NCBI RefSeq assembly: GCF_002220095.1
Contig: NZ_CP022372.1
Coordinates: forward strand, 2,762,501 to 2,826,500
Length of the DNA: 64,000 nucleotides
Source: Bosea sp. AS-1
Lineage (GTDB): Bacteria > Pseudomonadota > Alphaproteobacteria > Rhizobiales > Beijerinckiaceae
Direction: 5' to 3'
The translations under genes were made by a program, and so were the position numbers. The notes beneath the pieces are model-generated. The model worked only from the letters and a program-made list of their open reading frames with translations. It ran no database searches and was not told the DNA's origin. Position 1 is the first letter of the stretch. Every line of letters starts with the position of its first letter. Below, one piece after another: positions 35,428 through 48,964 of the stretch.

Positions 35428-36747
35428 TCAACCCGTCTTCAACCGCATCCGTCGCAGCAGTTCGAGCCCCATCACCGCCAGCGCGAACAGGGTCCAGAGC
35501 GGGTCGGAGCGGTTGAGCAGGAAACTCTCCAGCATCCCGACATAGGTCATGAAGATCACGATCATGGCGAAGAGATCGGCAAGCCTCTTGCCGGCGGGCT
35601 TTTGCGCCGCCGTCAGGTAGTTCCGCAACGGCCGGATCATCAGCAGCCAGAGGGTGACGACCGCGCCCGGGATACCGAACATCAGCATCGCGTCGAGATA
35701 GCTGTTGTGGCCCGAGCCGATGCCGCGCACGTCCCAGCTCGCTTCGTAGTTCTCCTCCAGCCCGGTGACGACCGGCGTCTGCCAGAAGCTGGCATAGCCG
35801 TATCCGGACCAGGGGCGTTCCGCGATCCGGGAGAGGGCGAACTTCCAGATCTCGTCGCGCCCCGTATAGGTCGGGTCCGGGATCAGTGCCGCCCCGATCT
35901 GGTGCAACTGCGGCGACATCACCGTGCCGACGGTAAGGCAGGCGATCACCGCCACCATCAGAAGATGCAGGGCGATCGCGAGCCCCGGCCTGCCGGTGAT
36001 CCGGCCGAACAGGACGAGCCCGATCGCGATCGGCAGGAAGCCGAGCGTCGTCTTGGAGCCGCTGTTGATCACGAAGATGAGGCAGAGCGCGACGACGAGT
36101 CCGCCACGCCATCTCAGCCCGCTTCGCCAGCCATAGATCCCGATCATTGCCATCATCGAAAATACCGGCGCGGCGAAGTTCTTGTGCGAGAGATGCCCGC
36201 GCCATTCGCCGGCATGGACGCCTTCCGCACCCTCAGCGCCGTGAACCGCGAGCTGGTGCGCGAAGATCAACACGCCATAAACGAGGATGAGCACCGCAAG
36301 GCAGGCATTGACGGCGGCGACGGCAAAACCCGGCTCGTCCTCCGGCAATACCAGCACCCCACCGACGACGATCAGCGCGATCGCCCCGAGCAGGAGGCCC
36401 CGGATCGAGCTGGCCTGGTCGAGCGCCTGAAAGGTCGAGAGCAGAGCGATGGCGAAGATGGCGAGCCAGGTGCCGAGCCCGAGCCGCGCCAGCACAGGCC
36501 GTGGTGTCAGCCTGAGCATCGCCGCCAGATACAATCCGCCCAGCGCGAGATAGCCGACCTGATTGACGAGATTGCCGGTATTGGGCGCGTCGGACGTTGT
36601 CGCCTCCGCAGGCGGAGAGAACGGCTGCAGCGTCAGGATCAGGATGAAGAGCCCGAAGCCGGACAGCATCAGCGCGAGCCGCCGCAGGCGCTCGGCGCTC
36701 TTTGGCATGACATCCCCAGCTTCTGCGATCGTTCCCGTCTGGCTCAT
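35428..36747 (-). CDS. O-antigen ligase / polysaccharide polymerase family protein (Wzy/ExoQ-like)
   Basis: A 439-residue inner-membrane protein with about eleven helices. The O-antigen ligase domain is visible in the centre: [25 protein letters not shown] with the conserved [26 protein letters not shown], the periplasmic loop with [28 protein letters not shown], and [17 protein letters not shown]. This HxxxL/GRxxxW pattern is shared by ExoQ-type exopolysaccharide polymerases and O-antigen ligases, so which of the two it is stays open. A 194-bp gap separates its start from the divergent alcohol dehydrogenase. Confidence 0.88.
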   Translation of the reverse strand: MSQTGTIAEAGDVMPKSAERLRRLALMLSGFGLFILILTLQPFSPPAEATTSDAPNTGNLVNQVGYLALGGLYLAAMLRLTPRPVLARLGLGTWLAIFAIALLSTFQALDQASSIRGLLLGAIALIVVGGVLVLPEDEPGFAVAAVNACLAVLILVYGVLIFAHQLAVHGAEGAEGVHAGEWRGHLSHKNFAAPVFSMMAMIGIYGWRSGLRWRGGLVVALCLIFVINSGSKTTLGFLPIAIGLVLFGRITGRPGLAIALHLLMVAVIACLTVGTVMSPQLHQIGAALIPDPTYTGRDEIWKFALSRIAERPWSGYGYASFWQTPVVTGLEENYEASWDVRGIGSGHNSYLDAMLMFGIPGAVVTLWLLMIRPLRNYLTAAQKPAGKRLADLFAMIVIFMTYVGMLESFLLNRSDPLWTLFALAVMGLELLRRMRLKTG

Positions 36748-36941
36748 GGCGTCGCGACGTTCCGGCCCTTCGCGACCCTGCGAACCGGCCGCCTACGCCG
36801 ATCCTATGCCAGAGGCTCGTTAAGAGCCCGTCATCCCGCGCCGCCCCGTCGGCGCGAAGATGCCCGAACGGCGATCCGCCGCAATTGACGATGCCGCCGG
36901 CCTTGCCCATGACACGGGGCCAGACCAAGGAGGCCCGTCCC

Positions 36942-37982
36942 ATGAAAGCCGTCGTCTACGAAGCCTTCGGGCAGGCTCCCGAATTGCGCATCCTGCCGGA
37001 CCCGACCCCGGAGCCACACAGCGTCGTCATCAAGGTCGAGGCGACGGGCCTGTGCCGCAGCGACTGGCATGGCTGGGTCGGCCACGATCCCGATATCCGC
37101 CTGCCGCATGTGCCGGGCCATGAGCTCGCCGGCGTCATCGCCGCGGTCGGCCGCAGCGTCGTGCGCTTCCGCGAGGGCGACCGCGTCACCGTGCCCTTCG
37201 TCGCCGGCTGCGGCTCCTGCCCGCAATGCCATTCCGGCAACCAGCAGGTCTGCGACGACCAGTTCCAGCCCGGCTTCACCCATTGGGGCTCGTTCGCCGA
37301 ATATGTCCGCATCGACCGGGCCGATTTCAACCTCGTGCGCCTGCCGGACGCGATCGACTTCGCCACCGCCGCCAGCCTCGGCTGCCGCTTCGTGACCTCA
37401 TTTCGCGCCGTGGTCGACCAGGGCAAGGTCACGGGCGGGCAATGGGTCGCGGTGCATGGCTGCGGCGGCGTCGGCCTCTCCGCGATCATGATCGCCAATG
37501 CGCTCGGCGCGAATGTCGTCGCCGTCGACATCTCCGACGACAAGCTGAAGCTCGCCCGCGAAGTCGGCGCCGCGGTGACAATCAACGCGAAGTCGCAACC
37601 CGATGTCGTCGCCGCCGTGCGCGACGCCACCGGCGGCGGCGCCCATGTCTCGCTCGATGCGCTTGGCCACCCCCAGACCTGCTTCAACTCGGTGGCGAAC
37701 CTGCGCAAGCGCGGCAAGCATATCCAGGTCGGGCTCCTGCTGGCGGAGCAGGCGACGCCGCCGATCCCGATGGCGCAGGTCATCGCCCAGGAGCTCGAAA
37801 TCCTCGGCAGCCACGGCGTGCAGGCGCATCGCTATGGCGCGATGCTCGACATGATCAGCGCCGGCAAGCTCACCCCGCAGCAACTCGTCGGCCGCCGCAT
37901 CGATCTCGCCGAATCGATCCCCGCCCTGATGGCGATGGACCGCTTCGAGGGCACGGGCGTGACGATCATCGACCGGTTCTGA
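36942..37982 (+). CDS. Zinc-dependent alcohol dehydrogenase (MDR family)
   Basis: A 346-residue medium-chain dehydrogenase. The catalytic zinc ligands are visible in [14 protein letters not shown] and PGHELAG. The structural zinc lobe is [15 protein letters not shown] (four cysteines), and the NAD site is [31 protein letters not shown]. It starts at the ATG at 36942 with a perfect AAGGAGG 8 bp ahead. The substrate alcohol is not predictable. A strong 10-bp hairpin (38002-38024) follows its stop codon and marks the end of the native region before the AT-richer island. Confidence 0.92.
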   Translation: MKAVVYEAFGQAPELRILPDPTPEPHSVVIKVEATGLCRSDWHGWVGHDPDIRLPHVPGHELAGVIAAVGRSVVRFREGDRVTVPFVAGCGSCPQCHSGNQQVCDDQFQPGFTHWGSFAEYVRIDRADFNLVRLPDAIDFATAASLGCRFVTSFRAVVDQGKVTGGQWVAVHGCGGVGLSAIMIANALGANVVAVDISDDKLKLAREVGAAVTINAKSQPDVVAAVRDATGGGAHVSLDALGHPQTCFNSVANLRKRGKHIQVGLLLAEQATPPIPMAQVIAQELEILGSHGVQAHRYGAMLDMISAGKLTPQQLVGRRIDLAESIPALMAMDRFEGTGVTIIDRF

Positions 37983-38530
37983 CACGCCCATGCCGATCCG
38001 CGCCCGGCGGGAGCCGCCGGGCGTTGGCGATGACGGGGCTGGCGGAGCGCCGCGAGGCGCGTTGGTGGTGACCGCATCCGTTGAGCCAGGATGCGGGCGA
38101 AGGGATTGAGCCACCCTTCGCACGCCCCGTGGCGCTCCGCCTTCGGCGTTCTTGCAGACTTCAGGCCGCGCTTCCGTTGGGCGGCTTGCACGGTCATGGA
38201 CGGGCGTCACGAGCCAGTTCCCCTCATCGGGTCGTCGCTCTTCCGCCAGCCGCAACCGCCGCGCCGCCTCTCCTAGCGAGGCTCCTCGCGCAGGGACCGT
38301 AGTATCCCCAGGGCGGTGCCCCGAAGTCTCCCGGGAGCAGAGCGTAACCCCCGCCCGCAGGCGCCGACCCTCACCCAACCTCCAGCATACCTCCGGACGG
38401 CCGCCCTGTTTGGGTGATGGGCGAGGGCAGGATAATGCGGGTGACGAGGGGCGGGGATAAGTTGTGGGTAGCCTACTAGCTCCCTGGTGGAATTTGGTCA
38501 TAATCGCGAGAATCTACGGGGGCCGCCACA
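37983..38530. other. 548-bp intergenic region, left flank of the AT-richer island
   Basis: No convincing gene is visible; short open frames here have no ribosome site or recognisable product. The left part is GC-rich and holds the alcohol dehydrogenase hairpin. A short inverted pair, TCACCCAA (38371-38378) and TTGGGTGA (38410-38417), may be the remnant of an extragenic repeat. The last 70 bp turn AT-richer. CATAAT at 38499-38504 resembles a -10 box, and GGGGG at 38518-38522 precedes the TTG start of the ATPase-nuclease gene by 8 bp. No tRNA, integrase or clear attachment site was found. Confidence 0.5.
38002..38024 (+). terminator. Hairpin after the alcohol dehydrogenase gene
   Basis: A perfect 10-bp stem (CGCCCGGCGG, loop GAG, CCGCCGGGCG) begins 19 bp past the stop codon. 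Only a TTGG follows, so termination may be partial. Confidence 0.6.
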
Positions 38531-40648
38531 TTGGACGACCAGACGCCTTACGTTCTCCGGATTAGCCGGAAGACGATCGATAAACTCGGCGTAAAGCTCT
38601 ACGATCGTGTTGCGCTAGTGATATCCGAGCTGGTCTCTAACTCCTACGACGCAGACGCGGCGGAGGTCATCGTAAGAGCGCCGACAGGCGAATTCCTGGC
38701 GACTCGGAAGGGAGGGCAGATCGTCGATAAGGGCTACGAAATACGGGTCGAAGATACTGGTATTGGGATGACGCCGAACCAGTTGAATGACTACTATCTC
38801 GTTGTGGGCTCAGATCGGCGGACGGACGCACGGGGCGAGGTCAGTCCAGGGGGAAGGCCGGTCATGGGGCGCAAAGGCGTTGGCAAGCTGGCGCCGTTCG
38901 GAATCTGCAAGACTATCGAGATAGTGAGTGCTGGTGAAGATTCTGGAGCAACGCCGCTCGATCCGTCGAAGCCGTACCGTGTGAGCCACGTAATCTTGAA
39001 TTATGACAAGATAACAGGCCAACTCGATGATTTCGACTACAAGCCCGATCCCGGCGACCGGGACAGAACCTACACGGATAAACGCGGCACGACTATCATT
39101 CTTCGCGATTTCCTGACCCGGCGCGTCCCTGAGGTCGAGACTCTTTCAGAGCAGATCGCGCAGCGATTCGGCAACCTGCTTGATGAAAGCAGCTTCAAGG
39201 TCGGCCTTATAGATAACCTTATGTCGCCGGCCGTCACGAGCTTTGTTCAACCGCTTGACCTCCCGCAGATGCCTGCGACCCGGTTCAACTTCAGGGGCCC
39301 TGAGCCAACACTCGCCCGGGATGATGAGAATGGATACTCGGCGGCGCATGAAATGGGCGAAGCCACAGCACTTAAGGCGGGCTTTTGGTTTGAAGGTAAG
39401 TACTACCCGATCGTTGGCTGGGTTGGCTACTCGAAGGACCCGGTCAAGAGTGATATTGCCGCAGGTATCCGCATTTACTGCCGCAAGAAATTTGCTGCGC
39501 AGACGCTTAGCTTTGAAATGGCTTCTGGATTCCATGGGGAATATCAAGTAAAATCGTATTTAATTGGTGAATTGTACTGCGATTGGCTCGATGAAGAAGA
39601 AGATCTCATCCACACTGATCGCCAGAATATTCAATGGTCGAGCGATGTGGGCACGGCTTTTAAGACTTGGGGCCAAGAGGTCATTAGGGAGATCGGACGG
39701 ACGGCAAGGCGCCCTGCCGCTCAGAACACGCTCGACTTGTTTAATAAGACGATTGACATCGGCGGAGAGCTAGACAGAAGATTTCCTGATAAGGATCAAG
39801 TTGACATACGCAAACGCGCTCGTAGCATTGTAGAGACGTTTGCACGCAAAATGAATCCTGAGGAGGCTGCCGACCTACAGGCTGCTCGTGAGGTCGTGAC
39901 TTTAGCCTCGGCTTTTGCTCCGCATTTAGCGCTGTCACAAGAGCTGAATAGCGCGGCCGAATCGAGCGACAAGGTCAATATCGGCGTGGTTGCTTCGATC
40001 CTTTCCCGCGCGAAATTGGCCGAGAGCATGACTTTGGGCACAATAGCCGAGAAGCGCCTTCGCATTATCGAGCAGTTTCGTGGGCTGGTGCATGCCACGC
40101 CGGCATCTGATGAGGCAGAACTTCAGAAGATTCTTGAAGAAGCACCTTGGCTGATACGTCCTGAGTGGACGCCAATCTCCGAAAATAAGTCGCTCCGAAG
40201 TGTTCGAGACTCGCTGGAGCGCTTCTTGAGCGACCGCTTAAAGACCCAAGTGGTGCTGTCGGCTGTCGCTCATCCAACCAAGCGTCCTGATTTCGTGCTT
40301 CTTGGCATTCAAGGCCCATTGCAGATCGTCGAGATCAAGAAGCCGCTTCACAATTTTGACGCTACTGATTTTGATCGACTGCTGCGATATGTGGATGCGT
40401 TCGACGAGTTTTTTGCCGACGATAGCAACAAGACCGCTCTGGCAGAGGTCAAGTCTTATAAAATTACTCTCGTCGCGGACGGCGCGAGGCTCAGTCAGCG
40501 AGATCAACTGGCATTTGACCAGCTTAAAGCTCAAAATAAACTTGAGCTGATAAGATGGGATGTCGTATTGGATCATTCCAAAATGGTCCATCAAGACTTT
40601 CTAGACGGTCTCGAGGAGGCTGGTCTTAAAATTACGCAGTCCCCATGA
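38531..40648 (+). CDS. GHKL (MutL/MORC-like) ATPase fused to a PD-(D/E)xK-type nuclease domain
   Basis: A 705-residue protein. The N-terminal GHKL ATPase has all Bergerat motifs: ELVSNSYDADA (E33, N37), VEDTGIGM (D75, G77, G79) and MGRKGVGKLAPF (ATP lid, 112-123). A second domain follows (about 180-390, including HTDRQNIQW), then a helical linker (about 420-530). The C-terminal segment 540-690 looks like a PD-(D/E)xK nuclease: RPDFVLLG (D587), then IVEIKKP (E601, K603). The start is a TTG at 38531, since the frame closes at 38501 with no ATG between. It overlaps a C5-cytosine methyltransferase gene by 4 bp. MutL-like ATPases tied to restriction-modification genes were described by Iyer, Abhiman and Aravind. 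The role as restriction effector is inference. Confidence 0.82.
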   Translation: MDDQTPYVLRISRKTIDKLGVKLYDRVALVISELVSNSYDADAAEVIVRAPTGEFLATRKGGQIVDKGYEIRVEDTGIGMTPNQLNDYYLVVGSDRRTDARGEVSPGGRPVMGRKGVGKLAPFGICKTIEIVSAGEDSGATPLDPSKPYRVSHVILNYDKITGQLDDFDYKPDPGDRDRTYTDKRGTTIILRDFLTRRVPEVETLSEQIAQRFGNLLDESSFKVGLIDNLMSPAVTSFVQPLDLPQMPATRFNFRGPEPTLARDDENGYSAAHEMGEATALKAGFWFEGKYYPIVGWVGYSKDPVKSDIAAGIRIYCRKKFAAQTLSFEMASGFHGEYQVKSYLIGELYCDWLDEEEDLIHTDRQNIQWSSDVGTAFKTWGQEVIREIGRTARRPAAQNTLDLFNKTIDIGGELDRRFPDKDQVDIRKRARSIVETFARKMNPEEAADLQAAREVVTLASAFAPHLALSQELNSAAESSDKVNIGVVASILSRAKLAESMTLGTIAEKRLRIIEQFRGLVHATPASDEAELQKILEEAPWLIRPEWTPISENKSLRSVRDSLERFLSDRLKTQVVLSAVAHPTKRPDFVLLGIQGPLQIVEIKKPLHNFDATDFDRLLRYVDAFDEFFADDSNKTALAEVKSYKITLVADGARLSQRDQLAFDQLKAQNKLELIRWDVVLDHSKMVHQDFLDGLEEAGLKITQSP

Positions 40649-41766
40649 ATTCAATTGCAAATATCACTCTTAAACCTACAGCGGTGGAGCTGTTCTCGGG
40701 CGGTGGAGGTTTAGCCCAAGGCCTCCGAGACGCCGGAGTGATTCCTGTCGCGGCGGTTGAACTCGATCGCTACGCGGCGTCGATTTTTGCGGCAAACCAT
40801 CCCGATGTCGAACTATTCCGCAAGGATGTGCGGGATGTATCGGGGCAAGAACTGCTCGCGGCAAGTGCGTCGGGGCGCGTGGACATTCTCGCAGCCTGTC
40901 CACCGTGTCAGGGATTCTCGACACTCACGACGAAATATCACAGGTCTGATTACAAAGCGGACCCTCGCAACTTCTTGGTTGGCGAGGTTGGGCGGATTAC
41001 GCGTGAATTACAACCGGCCGCACTCATGCTAGAGAACGTTCCCGGCCTTGCCGGGCGTGGCCGACCGCTGCTGGATGCATTGATTAGCGACCTTGAGGAT
41101 GATGGTTACCTCGTCAACTGGTCGGTTCTGCAAGTTGCAGACTATGGCGTCCCTCAGACACGACGTCGCCTCGTTTTGCTCGCTGGTAAAGGGTTCTCTA
41201 TCCCGATGCCCGATCCGACCCACTCCCAACACGGACGTGACGGGCTTCCGCAATGGCGAACACTTCGGGATGCGCTAACGATTAACTCTCAGCCCGTCCG
41301 CATCGACGAAGCCATGGCAAACGGAGGCTTTCATACAGCCGATTGGCACATCATTCGTAAGCTTGGGAAAGATAACCTCGAACGACTTCGACATGCTTTA
41401 CCGGGCAAGAGTCGTGGGATGTTGCCCAAGACTCTTCGCCCTGAATGTCATCGAGACCGCGACCACGGGTTCGTTAATACGTACGGGCGCATGGTATGGG
41501 ATCAACCATCGTCTACCATTACCGCGGGCTGCCTTTCGCCGAGTAAAGGTCGCTTTGGCCACCCGGACGAGTTGCGGACGATTTCACTTCGCGAGGCGGC
41601 GCTGCTTCAAACCTTCCCTGCTTCCTACAAATTTGTCGGGGACAAGATTGATGCGGCCTGCTCGGTTATTGGAAACGCCTTGCCCTGCTTGTTCGCGGAA
41701 ACAATTGCGCGCCGTGTCGTTCGGTCGATTGACCGCGCGCGGCCGTGGGTAAACGCTGATATTTGA
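40645..41766 (+). CDS. DNA (cytosine-5) methyltransferase
   Basis: A 373-residue methylase transferring a methyl group from SAM to carbon 5 of cytosine in DNA. The motifs are in canonical order. Motif I is ELFSGGGGLAQGL (15-27), IV is CPPCQGFS with catalytic C88, VI is LENV (129-132), VIII is QTRRR (171-175), IX and X include REAALLQTFP and VIGNALP (342-347). The target-recognition part (about 185-280) is short. It overlaps the ATPase-nuclease gene (ATGA), indicating one transcript and a joint modification-restriction role. Codon and base use are AT-richer than in flanking genes. The recognition sequence cannot be read from the protein. Confidence 0.96.
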   Translation: MNSIANITLKPTAVELFSGGGGLAQGLRDAGVIPVAAVELDRYAASIFAANHPDVELFRKDVRDVSGQELLAASASGRVDILAACPPCQGFSTLTTKYHRSDYKADPRNFLVGEVGRITRELQPAALMLENVPGLAGRGRPLLDALISDLEDDGYLVNWSVLQVADYGVPQTRRRLVLLAGKGFSIPMPDPTHSQHGRDGLPQWRTLRDALTINSQPVRIDEAMANGGFHTADWHIIRKLGKDNLERLRHALPGKSRGMLPKTLRPECHRDRDHGFVNTYGRMVWDQPSSTITAGCLSPSKGRFGHPDELRTISLREAALLQTFPASYKFVGDKIDAACSVIGNALPCLFAETIARRVVRSIDRARPWVNADI

Positions 41767-41795
41767 GTTCAGCGCCTCCAGGCCTTCTTTTTGAC

Positions 41796-44768
<2,973 letters not shown>

Positions 44769-44929
44769 CGGGGCGTCCGTATCGGAGAAGGCCTAGAGAT
44801 AGGGCAATTGTCGCGCCATACCAGCCCGGTCCTCCGGGCAGCGGCAATGTCTAGCATGCGGGACGGCCCGGACGGGAGGCCGCCAGGAGCGATGCTGACA
44901 GGGGATGGCAGGAACAGCGGGCGCCCCCG

Positions 44930-46552
<1,623 letters not shown>

Positions 46553-46599
46553 GGGTGCTGGGTCGCCGGTATGATTGCTTGATCTGGATGGAGCCGCCG

Positions 46600-46785
46600 G
46601 TCATTCCGGGGCAGGCCGCAGGCCTGAGCTCGGAACCCATGAACACGACAGAGCGTCATTCTCGGGCGAAGCGAAGCGTAGACCCGAGAATCTCCGGCAA
46701 GAGATGCCCGGGTCAAGCCCGGGCATGACGGCCGTAGGTGTTCATGGATTCCCGGCTCGGCGCTTGCGCGCCGCCCCGGAATGAC
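46600..46785. repeat. Nested palindromic repeat element (REP/BIME-like) between ABC-F and aminotransferase genes
   Basis: A 186-bp element built from four nested inverted repeats. The outer arms GTCATTCCGGGGC (46600-46612) and GCCCCGGAATGAC (46773-46785) match over 13 bp. Middle arms at 46632-46646 and 46738-46752 pair over 15 bp with one mismatch. Inside lie two side-by-side hairpins, ATTCTCGGG/CCCGAGAAT (46658-46666, 46683-46691) and ATGCCCGGG/CCCGGGCAT (46704-46712, 46718-46726). The whole can fold into a cross-like structure. It fills the 251-bp gap 46553-46803; no gene is visible in it. Confidence 0.75.
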
Positions 46786-46803
46786 GGCGGGTGATTGCCT
46801 GCC

Positions 46804-47982
46804 TCAGGCCGCTTCCGCGAGGCTCGCCACCGCCGCGGCGACGCCGCCGGAGCCGTGCGGGATCTCCCTGGCCTGCAGCGCCATCTCGACGGCGCCGAGC
46901 GTGCCCAGCAGGGCGGCTGCGTTGAAATGGCCCATATGGGCGATGCGGAAAGCCTTGCCGGAGTAGTCGCCGATGCCCAGGCCGAGCGTGACGCCGCAGA
47001 TGTCACGGGTGAAGTCGGTGACCGTGGCGACGTCGAAACCGGGCGTCAGGATCGTCGTCACGGAGGGCGCGCGATCCGGCGGTTCGGTGACGCTGAAGGA
47101 CAGGGCCTGGCCGCTGGCCCAGGTTTCGACCGCGGCATGCGTCGCCTTCGCGAGCAGGGCGTGGCGGCGCCAGACCGCTTCCAGCCCTTCCTCGAAGATC
47201 ATGTCGAGCGCAGCGCGCATGCCGAAGAGCAGATGCTCCGGCGCCGTGCCGCAATGCTTCATATAGGCCAGCGTGTTCATGCGGCCGCTCCAGTCCCAGT
47301 AGCCGCTGCGCATGCCGGCGCGGGCGTGGGCGGCCAGCGCCTTCCCGTTGGCGGCGACGAAGGCGAGGCCGGGCGAGGACATCAGCCCCTTCTGCGAGGC
47401 GGAGACGGCGACGTCGACGCCCCAGGCGTCCATCTCGAATTCCATGCAGCCGACCGAGGCGACGCCGTCCACCATGAACAGGGCAGGGTGCCCGGCAGCG
47501 TCGATCGCCTTGCGGATCGCGGGGATGTCGTTGACGACGCCGGCGGCGGTGTCGATCTGCACCGTCATCACGGCCTTGATCGTGTGACCGGTGTCGGCAC
47601 GCAGCCGCGCCTCGACGGCGGCGGGGTCGACCGCGCGGCGCCAGCTCCCGGGCAGCATCTCGACGTCGGCACCCATGAAGCGCGCCATCTCGCCCCAGCC
47701 GACGGCGAAGCGCCCGCTCTCCAGCACCAGCACCTTGTCGCCGCGCGAGAGAACGTTGGTGAAGGCCGCTTCCCAGCCGCCATGGCCGTTCGCCGCGTAG
47801 ATGAAGGTCTCGCCGCTGGTCCGGAAGATGCGCTTGAGATCGGCCAGGACCGTTTCGGTCAAGGTGACGATGCTGTCCGAGCTCAGCTCCTCGGCCGGGC
47901 GCATCATCGCTTGCAGCACGCGGTCGGGGATATTGGTCGGGCCGGGCATAGCGAGCAGCGGCCGGCCATTGGCCAGAGACAT
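46804..47982 (-). CDS. Class V aminotransferase (serine/alanine--glyoxylate aminotransferase type)
   Basis: A 392-residue PLP enzyme of fold type I, class V. It shows LLAMPGPTNIPDRVLQAMMRP at the start, then the cofactor site GHGGWEAAF. MVDGVASVGCMEFEMDAWGVDVAVSASQKGL contains the Schiff-base lysine K198, and the C-terminal part has RIAHMGHFN. Family knowledge suggests transfer between serine or alanine and glyoxylate, as in the serine cycle or photorespiration-like detoxification. No other serine-cycle gene is nearby. The ATG at 47982 has GAGG 8 bp ahead. It is divergent from bioY. Confidence 0.88.
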   Translation of the reverse strand: MSLANGRPLLAMPGPTNIPDRVLQAMMRPAEELSSDSIVTLTETVLADLKRIFRTSGETFIYAANGHGGWEAAFTNVLSRGDKVLVLESGRFAVGWGEMARFMGADVEMLPGSWRRAVDPAAVEARLRADTGHTIKAVMTVQIDTAAGVVNDIPAIRKAIDAAGHPALFMVDGVASVGCMEFEMDAWGVDVAVSASQKGLMSSPGLAFVAANGKALAAHARAGMRSGYWDWSGRMNTLAYMKHCGTAPEHLLFGMRAALDMIFEEGLEAVWRRHALLAKATHAAVETWASGQALSFSVTEPPDRAPSVTTILTPGFDVATVTDFTRDICGVTLGLGIGDYSGKAFRIAHMGHFNAAALLGTLGAVEMALQAREIPHGSGGVAAAVASLAEAA

Positions 47983-48208
47983 CGGGAATCCTCGGGGTGG
48001 GAAGGTCGCCTGTAGCAGGCAATCGGATATATCGCGGCCTTGCGCAAGCAGGGGCACGGCATTGCTCTCACTCCCGCCTTGCATGACGCCGCGGGCACGA
48101 TGCCCAACGCGCCTCGCGCGGATAGGCCTTGCGTCCTCCTTGGGAAAAGGCCCAAAAGGCCCGTCCGGAATCGCGACCACCGTCGCCGATCATGTCTACG
48201 GAGCGACC

Positions 48209-48775
48209 ATGACCGATCTTGCTCTCCGCCGTCCCTTCAGCCCGCTGCGCCTGGAAAGCCGCTCGCTCGCCTGGCAGGCCGGCGCCGTCATCGTCGGCAG
48301 CCTGCTGCTGGCGCTGTCCTCGCAGATCAAGGTGCCGATGTATCCGGTGCCGATGACCATGCAGACCTTCGCCGTGACGCTGATCGGCGCGCTCTATGGC
48401 TGGCGGCTGGGCGCCGTCACCGTGATCGCCTGGCTGCTGCAGGGCCTTGCCGGCCTGCCGGTCCTCGCCGGCGCCGTCGGCGGCGCGGCCTATTTCGCCG
48501 GCCCGACGGGCGGCTATCTCATCGCCTTCCCCTTCGCCGCGGCCCTGACCGGCTGGCTCGCCCAGCGCGGCTGGAACGGCAGCCGGGTCTGGCTCGCCTT
48601 CGCCGCGATGCTGGCCGGCAATATGCTCTGCCTCGTGATCGGCGTGGCCTGGCTCGCCGTCCTGATCGGCCTGCCCAAGGCGATTGCGGTCGGCGCCACG
48701 CCGTTCCTGCTCGGCGCCGTGCTGAAGTCGGCCCTCGCAGCGGCTGCGCTCAAGGCTTTCGCGCCGCGTCGCTGA
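48209..48775 (+). CDS. bioY: Biotin transporter BioY (ECF transporter S component)
   Basis: A 188-residue integral membrane protein with six helices. SSQIKVPMYPVPMTMQTFAVTLIGALYG is the BioY signature, followed by GLAGLPVLAGAVGGAAYFAGPTGGYLIAFPFAAAL. It binds biotin in the inner membrane. No bioM or bioN energising genes are nearby, so it works alone or with a shared module. The ATG at 48209 is preceded by GGAG; the longer open frame upstream overlaps the divergent aminotransferase gene and is disregarded. The BioR box seen before many alphaproteobacterial bioY genes was not found. A perfect terminator follows. Confidence 0.94.
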   Translation: MTDLALRRPFSPLRLESRSLAWQAGAVIVGSLLLALSSQIKVPMYPVPMTMQTFAVTLIGALYGWRLGAVTVIAWLLQGLAGLPVLAGAVGGAAYFAGPTGGYLIAFPFAAALTGWLAQRGWNGSRVWLAFAAMLAGNMLCLVIGVAWLAVLIGLPKAIAVGATPFLLGAVLKSALAAAALKAFAPRR

Positions 48776-48801
48776 GCCGACCCGCGCTTTAGTCCTACGA
48801 C

Positions 48802-48829
48802 CCGGCAGGCTTCGGCCTGCCGGTTTTTT
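48802..48829 (+). terminator. Rho-independent terminator of bioY
   Basis: A perfect 9-bp stem (CCGGCAGGC, stable loop TTCG, GCCTGCCGG) followed by six T residues, 26 bp after the stop codon. Confidence 0.93.
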
Positions 48830-48964
48830 CGTGCCGGGATTCGTCACGCGCGACGCGACGAATGCCCGGTTTCGCGGGGGTGGACCAAAAGGCCGGTGCG
48901 GTCGCAGGCTGCATCCCGCGCCGGGTCCCCTATTCATCGCCGGCAATGCGAGGAACGAGAGCCC

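Noticed and set aside
38531..41766. Assignment of the island to BREX, DISARM or a classical type I system
   Set aside because: There is no PglZ, helicase, phospholipase-D or HsdR/HsdS gene; only a GHKL ATPase-nuclease and a C5-methylase are present.
44769..44929. LexA/SOS box upstream of uvrA, and likewise upstream of ssb (52911-53064)
   Set aside because: No GTTC-N7-GTTC or GAAC-N7-GAAC pair was found in either region; only single half sites occur.
47983..48208. BioR operator or riboswitch upstream of bioY
   Set aside because: The BioR-like palindrome TTATMKATAA is absent; only a short GATATATC palindrome and a 9-bp tandem (AAAAGGCCC, 48145-48162) are present.
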